DNA from: Desmodus rotundus
Lineage: Eukaryota; Chordata; Mammalia; Chiroptera; Phyllostomidae
NCBI RefSeq assembly: GCF_022682495.2
Contig: NC_071389.1
Span: forward strand, 176,514,056 to 176,578,055
Direction: 5' to 3'
Length of the DNA: 64,000 bases
The position numbers and the translations under genes were made by a program. Positions within the stretch are counted from its first letter, which is position 1. Each line of letters opens with the position of its first letter. This document shows, in pieces, positions 55,831 through 64,000 of this stretch. Below the pieces are notes generated by a model. The model was not told the origin of the DNA. It saw nothing but the letters and a program-made list of their open reading frames with translations, and did not search any database.

Positions 55831-56659
55831 TTTAGGTCTGTGTTAGCTGGGGAAATAAATGGAGGATCTGTGAGGACCTTTCGGGATGGGGTGCACCAGA
55901 AATGATGGTCACCATGAAGCGGTGAAAATGAGCCAAGCAGAAGAACATAAGGAGAACGTAAGCAATTCCTGGGAACCTCAGAACCCCTTGGGGAGGACCC
56001 TGGAGTTCCCACTGTACCTTTTGGGACAAGGACTCTCACTGGAGAAATTTGCTTATAAAGAGGGTGAGTTCCACCTCTGTGGAAGGTGACAGCTCACCCA
56101 GTGTTTCACAGCGCTTGGACGCTCAGTAATTGGTTGCTATACATGCTAAGTCTTCCTGCCATTTTTTTCTGGTGCTCTTTCTAGCACCCCTTGAAGGACA
56201 ATCCAGGTTTTTCACTCAGTCTCCCTGATTCAGCTCATATTCATTCTGTTTTTGGCAGGTCAGCAAAGTTGACTCTGTGGCATTACTTCCCCTTTCTGTC
56301 CATGGTGCTTCTAAAGCATATATGCAGTCTCCTAAGATGCTTTACATGCTGGAACATAATTATATTTCTCTGCAGATAAACAGGCCAGAATGAAATCAAT
56401 TTTCCCCATTAATAACAACGATTCAAGTGCATATTACTTTTGATCAAAGAAATTGAAAGCCAATGGAGGAATACAAAGTTTATATGAGCAGTTAGTAGTC
56501 AATGCAGCAGAGATGAAAGTGTATTAGACGAAAACAAATATTAGTTAGAACAATATGCAGTCATTTTGTCTCTTTGGAAGAGGAATGCCAATGAGAAACT
56601 TAGGTGTGGAAAGACAAGATAACTGCCGTCCCCCAACCCAAAAAGGAAATAAGCTGCTT
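55831..56659. other. unassigned sequence, weak exon-like signals
   Basis: The frame 55886-56089 (plus, 67 aa) lies between a 'tctgtatctttag' acceptor-like site (55833) and an AGAGG|GTGAGT donor-like site (near 56062). I recognise no domain, and opposing frames exist. Not called as a gene. Confidence 0.35.
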
Positions 56660-56800
56660 ATCAGGCGTGGTGGCTCTAGGGCACACGGTCAGCCTCATTA
56701 GCATATCTTAATTGGGAATTAGACTGTCATGGACACAGCACATTGTAAGTTAAAACTTTGGGAGACAAAATAATTCATTTAAATTCCAAAAGCACATATT
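56660..56800. promoter_or_regulatory. candidate conserved non-coding element (homeodomain-type motifs)
   Basis: Within 56690-56785 there are several TAAT/ATTA cores close together ('gcctcattagcatatcttaa', 'ttgggaattagactgtc', 'aaataattcatttaaattcc') in non-repetitive sequence. This resembles developmental enhancers, but only a comparison across species can show it. Confidence 0.25.
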
Positions 56801-59289
56801 GTTTCCTATCTTTTTCTTGAAGTGTTTTTACCTTTTTCTCTTCCTCTCCCGGACCCCTTACCCTGTTACTCTTGCCTTCTTTCTTTCTAGAGTCTACAGC
56901 CATACCCTTGACATTCCCGCTCATGGTCCTAGTCCCGTCTTTTCCACAATTCTACTCGTGATATATTTCCACAATCATCAGAAGTTATTACTTCATTTAT
57001 AGCCTTCTGTGTATATTGTTTTTCTTTTATCTCTACCTACTATTACTCATTCCCATTCATCTTTTCGCTGTCTTTCCCACTTTCTCCTCTCTCGCTCCCT
57101 TTTCCTCTCTACCTCTCTCATTCATTCACACAGGCTCAATCTGACATAAAAATTATGCCTAAGAGATTGCATAAGATTGGGTGTATCTCACAGCCTGGTG
57201 CTTTACGTGGCAACTGTTTTTCCTGATCCTCTCCCACCCCACTTCACACCAGCTGGTGGAACAGCATTATCTCCTGAGAGCCGGGCTGAGAGGAGCACAC
57301 TGCTGAATATACATTTGGCCGAGACTGCGTCTGGAAGACATTATGGAAGACAGTGTTCACTCTCAGAACAGAAGACACTGGCACCCGCATTCATAGCCTC
57401 CTCTGTAAATGTGTTTGCATTGCTCAGCAGCAAGTGCCCTGGTGAGCAAACTTTGCCCTGAACAGTGGTGAAAGCGGATGAGCTTGGCTTATCTATAACC
57501 TACAAGAGGGTACTTCTATTTATCCAGGGCCACTAGTAGTACCGGTGGGCGGTATGTTTGAAAGAGGCTTTCAAGCAAAACAAAGTAACCATACACCAGG
57601 TGACTGGTGTTTATGTCACAGACCTGATCTCGTTATGAGAAGAATCTTGTGAGATATGAACCATTTGCCTGGGAAAATACACGACACTGTTGGTGTGGGC
57701 TTTGTCTTTATTCTCGTGGCTGGGAGTGTAAACTGCAGGGTCACAGAGAGGAGCTTCAGTTTGCCGGGAACATGATATTAATGACATGCTATTTCCTGAG
57801 TAGTGGCTGGGACTGTTGGAATAATTCTCCTACAAGTTTGCATCAGCATGAAAGATCTGACCCACAGGAACACTTTCTTCTCAGGGTGGGCCTGAAAGTG
57901 CCAAGTTCCAGCTAGTCCCCTCAAGAAATCTCTGAACCTTTGCCCAAGGATGAGTTTGAAAGTCTCCAACAGATGAGTGTCAAATGAAAAGTTGCCCTGG
58001 ATAGTCAGGAGGAAGCCCTACTTAATTGGTCTTCAAAGTACTTAAGATCCAATTGGCTTAGGATTTCTTTTCAAAAACCCAGGGAATGTGGGAACTTGCC
58101 CCAAACCCATCAAACTGTAATTATTCTAAAAATTACACTCAGTTACTGAGTTTACATTGCCATAAGCCAGAGAGCTGAGTATTTATGGCACATCTTGCTT
58201 ATTAAACCGCATGGTGCAAGTGATTGTAGGCGATATGGTTGGTCTCCCTCTTTATCAGTAGAACATGCCCATGAAAAAAAATGCATTCTTCCACCCAGAA
58301 ATAGAGAGAGAAACCCAAAGACAGGCTGAGCAGCCACCACTGGTCTCTCTAGCTGGTTTGGATCTCCCATTGAGGTGGGTTGTTAGGATTTGGCCTGAAG
58401 TAGCCTTCTGCAAAAAAACCTCACAGTAGATATTCCAAACAGCCACCTGAATGTAGGAAGGTTGTTCTCTGAGCCAGGCAAACGCCCTTCCCCAATGCCA
58501 AGAGAAGCAATAGAGGCCAATGCACCCCATGATGCTGGTCTTAGGGCGTAAGTCTATGGTCCAGAAAGACAGGTCCCAAGTATACAACTTCAAATTTAAC
58601 TTTTTCTAAAACAACTGGCATTTTTCTGGAAAATGTTCAATTTTATAGCACTAACTCATTTTTCACTAGACACCTAAGCTGTTGGTAACATTAAAAGTCA
58701 TACCAAATTTCAGATGAGAAAATTGAGATGAAAGATCATAAAGAAAAACAACAACGTGATTCAGCAAAAAGATAAATTTATGTATCTAGTTACTGAATTC
58801 TACGTCTGTGTTGTATGCATGAGATATTACTGAGTCCTTTGTCTCAAAATTACTAAAGAGATTATATCATGGCGTCAGTCTTATTTGTCTCAATTACTCA
58901 TAATATACAGCTACCATGGGATACAAACAGAAGAAATATAAAACTCAATTAAATTTTGGAAGGATATACTGTTGCAAAAATACAATTTCCCACACATATG
59001 TGGTTGCTAGTCTAATAATATCAACTTTCACACTTTGTCTTTTATTTTGGCATATCAGAATATAGAAGACATTATCCTGAGATCCTCACCTTCTTTTCAA
59101 TATGCAGAAGAAGAGTCCGAAATGATCGTCTGCATCATTTCTCTAAGGAAGCCTGGGCTCACAGAACTGCAGTAGAGACCCAACTTGCAGTTCTGAGTAA
59201 CTATGCACCCCCGGCTGCCCAAGGCAATTCTAATTTTAAGGATTCTGTCCTATTATCAACATAGGTGGCCTCTTCCTTCTCAGGCCAGT
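56801..59289. other. long stretch without a supported gene
   Basis: About 2.5 kb. 56810-57125 is pyrimidine-rich. Frames at 57177-57461, 57649-57915 (plus) and 58255-58593 (minus, 112 aa) have no domain I recognise. No named repeat identified. Confidence 0.5.
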
Positions 59290-60330
59290 CTGACTGGGTT
59301 CCAGAAAACATGGACTCCAGTTTCAGAGGTGATATTCCCTTCCCTATTCAGCAGCTATTATGGACCTACTCCACACACGACATGGAACACCACCCTTGCC
59401 CTGAAGAAACTCGCAAATCTGACAAAGGCAAGTCTGGCACAAATCTGACAAGTCTGTTAAAAATCAAACCACTTATAAGACACAGTCTGATTGTTTTGGT
59501 GGCAACATGAACAATGGTCAGCAGTTCATGGAAGTCAGAGCCTTGAGCTGGTTTGGAGTCACATGGGATCGAACGGGCAGATAAAAGTGAAGGGACAGCA
59601 TTTCAGATAGAGAAAATGGCATGGGGGCGACACGGTTCTGATGAAGCTTTGGGAAATGGCCAAGGTGCCCAGCCCATGTGAAGGTGGGGAAGGCAGGGGA
59701 AGAGTAGAACAGACTGAAACAGCGAAAACAGATTGAGCCCAGACTCTGAAGTGTCTGGAATGCCAGACTGAGGAGACGGGACTTTATTCCGCATATAACT
59801 GCGAGTCATTGAATGTTTTTGAGGACAGTAATGTCCTGAGAAATAAGAACGTTAAGAAAATGATGGTGTTAGAGGAAGAGAATGTGTAGAAGGAAAATCA
59901 CTGGAGCCTGATTTTGCTGATGAGAGGAGGCAATAAATCAGATGAGACGCTAGATGCCAAACTGAGGCCAAGCAGTGAGGTGGTATATGGGGATGCAGAT
60001 TTCATGAAGAATGCATATGGAGACCATAGTTTCTGTGGGCCACACTTTTATCTGAACTTGGAGCAGGTATCTCCCCTCTAACTCATCCTGCCATCTTCTA
60101 CAATGTGTCATATCTGAAGTGGGCACCAGGGGGCACACTTATCCTAACAACGGTGGAAGAGACAAGAAAACAAGCAAGCACAGTAGGGTGTAGACACTAG
60201 GGATCAGAGCAGAACAAGGATGGGAAGAGGTAAACAGTAGTAAAGTAGTCCAGGGGCAGGTTTCAGGGAGGAGGGGAGGATAAAAGCAAGAGGAATGGAA
60301 TTCTTATCATTTTAGGAAATGAGGTCATTT
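59290..60330 (-). mobile_element. L2 LINE, 3' end and RT C-terminal region (about 1 kb)
   Basis: Antisense L2: 'cagcagctattatggaccta', 'cttgccctgaagaaactcgc', 'aaatggcatgggggcgacac', 'cgggactttattccgcatat'. Ends in diverged coding text. Plus frames 59203-59510 and the minus frame 59603-59809 are chance or relic. Confidence 0.7.
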
Positions 60331-60349
60331 TACAACATGGGCAAGTGAT

Positions 60350-60505
60350 AATGGAGAATCACATTCATTGAGTTCCTAATACACCTCATACATCAGGGCC
60401 ATGTGCTAGGTGCTTTTCTCCTGTGTCTAATATATACATGATTTCTACATGATGACTACAGGTGGTCTCATTTTACAGCCAACAAAAGCAAGTAAGAAGT
60501 TCGCT
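60350..60505 (-). mobile_element. MIR SINE
   Basis: Antisense MIR tail and body: 'cattgagttcctaatacacc', 'gggccatgtgctaggtgctt', 'ggtctcattttacagccaac'. Confidence 0.65.
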
Positions 60506-60509
60506 CACT

Positions 60510-60690
60510 GGGGTGTTTACTGTGAGGCCACCATATGCCACATGCTCTTCCCAGCCCTTGGGATACAGTGAGTGAACAAGACAACCCTTGCTCTCGTGAA
60601 ATGTATGACATGAGCAGTGAGGGAGGGGATCAAAAAATAAGTGAACAAAGAAATGAATGTGATGATTCAGATAGTGTGGTTGCTATCAAG
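60510..60690 (-). mobile_element. L2 LINE 3' tail
   Basis: Antisense L2: 'gaggccaccatatgccacat', 'cagcccttgggatacagtga', 'gtgaacaagacaacccttgc', 'tctcgtgaaatgtatgacat'. Confidence 0.75.
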
Positions 60691-60734
60691 GTAATGGCAG
60701 CTCATTCCCAGGGCTGGCAAGTTGACGCCAGCTG

Positions 60735-60985
60735 TTGACAGGAGGCTTCCGTAACCATGGGGAGCTCTCCCGTGGGCTGCTTGTGGGCCCCCCTGACATG
60801 GCAGCTGGCCTTCCCTGGGGTGGCTGATCAACGGCAGAGCACAGCGGAAGCGGCAATGTCTTTTGTGACCTAGCTTCGGAAGTCACACTTTGATGCTTTT
60901 GCAATGTTCCATTCGTTACCCGGGTCAGCCCTGTTCCAAGTGGGAGGAAATCCATGAGGTCATGGTCATCAGGACACAAGACCAG
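60735..60985 (+). mobile_element. old interspersed repeat, family not named
   Basis: 'ctcccgtgggctgcttgtgg', 'gacatggcagctggccttcc', 'ggaagcggcaatgtcttttg', 'tgacctagcttcggaagtca' and 'gttccattcgttacccgggt' match a repeat that is common in placental mammals. I am not certain of its name. The minus frame 60686-60979 (97 aa) falls inside it and is not a gene. Confidence 0.55.
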
Positions 60986-61029
60986 GGGAGAAGAGTTTGG
61001 AGGCTGGTTTCCATGGGAAGCAAGAACAT

Positions 61030-61225
61030 TTATCTGTTCTATGTAATCTCACTGTGATGTCTCCTTTTATTCTTCCAACAACTACGGATTATTTATCACT
61101 GTTCCCTATAAGAAAGGCTGGTTTCAGAGAGGTTAAGTAAAAGTTTACCCCAATTCAGTTACTAAGTGACAGGGCTAGGAAAGAGGCAGACATAAGTCCA
61201 ACTAACTCCAACATCATAAGCTGTA
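61030..61225 (-). mobile_element. MIR SINE
   Basis: Antisense MIR: 'ttattcttccaacaactacg', 'ggtttcagagaggttaagta', 'ttcagttactaagtgacagg', 'gctaggaaagaggcagac'. Confidence 0.8.
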
Positions 61226-61254
61226 AAACTCCATAACACAGGAGAAAATGTATA

Positions 61255-61530
61255 AGTCATTGGGTGGAGATTCAAACTGAGTAAAAGGAAAGTGGCCCCC
61301 CAGGATTCTAGCCCTAGCTCTCAATACTTAGGCAAGTTACTCAACCTCTTTGAGCTTCAGTTTACTTACCTGTAACATAGGACTCGTGCTGGTACCTACT
61401 TAGTAGGGTCGTTTTAAGGATGAAATGGATTGATAGTTGCAAAATTCTTAGAATGATACCTGGCACATAGTATGTGCTATATGAGTATTTTATTAATAAA
61501 TAAATCAATAAATCAGTCACCAAATCATTC
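61255..61530 (+). mobile_element. MIR SINE, near full length
   Basis: Sense MIR: 'tctagccctagctctcaata', 'caagttactcaacctctttg', 'agcttcagtttacttacctg', 'agaatgatacctggcacata', 'gtatgtgctatatgagtatt'. Head-to-head with the MIR at 61030-61225. Confidence 0.85.
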
Positions 61531-61699
61531 AGTAAATCAATACCACTGATAGCCCTCCATAATTGTTTATTCCTGTCTGAGTAATCTTCTAATCTGAGTT
61601 ATACTGAGTAACAACCTTTCTTGTCAGTCCACATCAATTTACCTGAAAGCTCTGGTAGCGTGGGCTTCTCAAGGTTGCCGTGTGTGGCAACAGGCAATC
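61531..61699. other. unassigned sequence
   Basis: Nothing recognised in this short stretch. Confidence 0.45.
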
Positions 61700-61850
61700 C
61701 TTGTACATCTCTATCGTGAATGTTAGAATGGCTTGTTGGCATGTTTCTCTCCTGTCTCTATTGTAATCCATCAGAGAAGCCGTCTTTTTCTTCTCATGTT
61801 CCCTGTGCCTTGCCCAACACCCAGCTCACAAATAAATGAAGGACACACCC
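61700..61850 (+). mobile_element. L2 LINE 3' tail (probable)
   Basis: Sense L2-tail order: 'tctcctgtctctattgtaat', 'ccctgtgccttgcccaacac', 'ccagctcacaaataaatgaa'. Confidence 0.5.
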
Positions 61851-63367
61851 ATGTGACATTAATGCTATTTTTGATGATGATATAATGGCTTCCAGAATCA
61901 CCATGAAGACTCCTGAAACACATTTCCCCAGGCGGGCGGGACTGTAGGACCACATCTGGGTGGACCCTCCTCCCACTGGGAGTGCTATTTTTAACCTCGG
62001 GCGGGTTGATGACTCTTTATTTTTGGAAGATGGTTGAGAAGACTATGGCCGTGACCCTTTAGAATTGGGGCGAGGAGAGGAGACTATACAAAATGAGCAA
62101 AATCATGAGCCCTTTTCTGGCTTTGTCCTTTGCCACTGTCCTGTCTGATTTCAGTTTGTTCATACTGCTTTCTTTCGGGCAGGTAGGCAGTAAGAGAAAG
62201 AGAAGGATTGAGAGAGAGAGAGAGAGGCACAGTAGGAGGAGGAAAATCTTTTGTGTGTTCCATCCACAGTAATGAAAGAGCACATGGTTTTTTATTACAT
62301 CAGAAAGCCTGTTAAGGGGCTGAGAGCCTTGGGAATCCATCAATATAACTAAAGCAGGTCAAGATTTAGTTATTCTGCAGTAAAATCACATTTTTACTTA
62401 ATATCATCTAAGACAAAATGCCATTTTTACAAAAGGAAAGGAACTACCACAGGGTATTAGAATGATCTTATGGGATGTTCATGTAATTTTTAATCAGTCA
62501 GACTATTTCCTAGTTCACTAACAAAAAGGATTATAAGAACATGACTTTGTTATATCTACTGTCCTTTTTTCTAAGTAAAACTGAATATCTTTAATAATAA
62601 AGTTGAAATAGTAAATTGGTGATTCTTAGTTCTCCCCTTTTCCCCCCCCAAAAAAAACCCTAATTCTCTGAAGTGGCCTTAATCTAACCCATTCTGTAAC
62701 TGGGATTTAACAGCATCAAGGCCATGTGCAATGGGCCATGTGCAGAGTATGATGGTTTGGCATAAGAACCGTGGTGTCCCCAGTAGTCACAGTGGGAAAT
62801 TTGCGGGCTTTCAGTGCCTGATTTCTCTCTGCAGGCAGCCTTCCTTTCTGCTGCAGGGGTGTCGAGCCCTGCAAATAGGATGCTAAGTCTTTCCCTGACA
62901 TCTAGTGTCAAAGTGTGAAATAACAGACTGGGAACCAGCCCCTCATTAAGACAAGGATGTTAAACCCCATTTGTTAACTGGGTTGGTAAGCAGCACTCCT
63001 TAAGGGGTGGGCTCTTGGTCTCAGCCTTGAAGGGTCCATCTATAAGCCTCTCTGAACTTCACCCCCTCACAAGTAGCCCCAAGACAGAAGGAACAAAGAT
63101 GTACCTGGAAAATGGAAATGCATTATTTTTCTTAGTGTAAAATATGTCTTATTGACACAGCATTCTTTGGGCTTATTTACCTTCTCGTTGAAAAATATCA
63201 GGCATTGTGATTTACATCTTCATAAACTGTCTTCTCACTCTGAGTCCTTTTATTCAGGGTCCTCTCCAACCCAGTCTCTGCCTGAACATGACCTTTTTAC
63301 TCTTGATTCTTCTGGTATATGGAATTTGCACAGAACGTGTAATATACGTCAACAGATGCCACTGCAG
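61851..63367. other. long stretch without a supported gene
   Basis: About 1.5 kb with no gene or named repeat. Includes a (GA)n run at 62210-62227 and a C-run plus A-run at 62642-62657. Overlapping minus frames at 61771-61976, 62059-62343 and 62684-62911 have no known domain. Confidence 0.5.
62210..62227 (+). repeat. (GA)n microsatellite
   Basis: About nine GA units. Confidence 0.9.
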
Positions 63368-63585
63368 GAGAGAGAGAGGAGAAGGAAAGAAGGAAGGAAG
63401 GAGAGAAGGAAGGAAGGAGGGAAGGAAGGAAGGAAGGAAGGAGGAAGAGAGGGAGAAAGGGAGAGAAAGAAAGGGAGAGAGAGAGAAAAAAAAGGAAAAG
63501 AAAAGAAGAGAGCAAGGGGACAAGGGGAGAGGAGGAGAGGAGAGGAGAGAAGGGAATAGAGAAGAAAAGAGAAAATGGGTGGGAG
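63368..63585 (+). repeat. homopurine tract rich in GGAA/GAAA
   Basis: About 210 bases made almost only of A and G, with many GGAA repeats at 63385-63455 and GAGAGG units further right. Only a few pyrimidines interrupt it. Long frames on both strands across it (63152-63608 plus; 63254-63523 minus) are low-complexity artefacts. Such tracts can form triplex (H-DNA), and GGAA repeats are known binding sites for ETS factors. Confidence 0.9.
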
Positions 63586-64000
63586 CAGCTCCTGAATCAG
63601 GTCCTTAACACGTCATCTCTAGCACCAGGATGCACTTTAGTTTTTAACAGAGAGGCCACTGGCCTTCTCGCATTTTAGTCCCTCAGGTATTTCAGCAGAT
63701 AATGCCATTAATGTATTAGAGAAGCTGTCATCTCTGCTCTGAAAAAGTCTGTGCTAGTACCATACTGTCAGTCACACTTCAGGATCGTGGGCTCCTGTAC
63801 TGCAGTGACTGTAAGGAAGTTAGAATGACCCAAGAAAATAGACTCATCCAGTTAGGGGAGCAGGGAAAGGGGGAAACTTCCTGAGAATCAGAACCATCAA
63901 CAGCAAGAGAAGGAGGAGAGCCTGGAGCAACTAGTCCACGCCCTCTTCCAGGCAGCCCACTGAAACCCTTCCAGAACTCTCGACATTCTACAGTGGTCAC
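63586..64000. other. unassigned sequence at the right edge
   Basis: No gene recognised. The minus frame 63779-64000 is cut by the window end; it is 73 aa within the window and has no domain I know. Confidence 0.5.

Noticed and set aside
63152..63608. Plus-strand frames of 133-135 aa with Arg/Lys/Glu-rich repeats
   Set aside because: They are created by the homopurine tract and are low-complexity artefacts.
1..64000. Possibility of a bacterial operon, phage or mobile defence system
   Set aside because: The window lacks long collinear ORFs and ribosome-binding sites, and is full of mammalian LINE, SINE, LTR and Tigger remnants.

Overview
The window is mammalian nuclear DNA, most likely from a bat. 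The best lineage marker is a tRNA-derived SINE at 46416-46655 (minus strand). It has the head, the body and the A-rich tail of the Ves family, which is typical of Yangochiroptera. The rest fits a eutherian genome: many old L2 and MIR fragments, L1M 3' ends, MLT1/MLT2 LTRs and Tigger-type DNA transposons. I see no bacterial, phage or plasmid features. The bat assignment rests mainly on this one SINE and is an inference. || I could not support any complete host protein-coding gene. Nearly all open frames are short and overlap frames on the other strand. The longer interpretable ones are decayed LINE frames (for example L1 at 52083-52277 and 54525-54890, L2 at 4104-4373 and 25806-26102, all minus). 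The window therefore reads as intergenic or deep-intronic sequence. A few stretches could still be parts of transcripts: an isolated CpG island (about 28550-28820), a 62-bp interval with good splice signals (18735-18796), and two short frames with hydrophobic segments (13138-13293 plus; 16027-16308 minus). All four are weak, sequence-only candidates. || Layout. 1-12400: an L1M 3' end at the left edge, then L2 tails and L2 reverse-transcriptase remnants in otherwise unrecognised sequence. 12400-21000: an L1 ORF2-to-3'-end fragment, an MLT2 LTR inserted in an L2, a G-quadruplex motif, an MLT1 LTR, another L2 and two L1M 3' ends. 21000-28000: a dense L2/MIR area with a 1.5-kb L2. 28000-29000: the GC-rich stretch with the CpG island. 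29000-45700: scattered MIR, L2, Tigger-like and unnamed repeats. 45900-49500: the busiest patch, with a Ves SINE with target-site duplications, a Tigger deletion derivative, and a three-level nest (L2 split by an MLT2 LTR with 5-bp duplications, itself split by an 866-bp ERV2-like solo LTR with a 6-bp duplication). 51985-55100: a pair of about 97% identical 503-bp direct repeats carrying an antisense L1 3' end. 59300-61500: L2 and several MIRs, including a head-to-head MIR pair. The right end has a homopurine tract of about 210 bp. || I did not find a new biological system here. The points most worth a second look are the insertion nest, the near-identical L1-bearing repeat pair, the isolated CpG island and the few candidate exon or small-ORF signals. 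Repeat names come from recall of consensus sequences, without a database search, so boundaries are approximate unless a target-site duplication fixes them.
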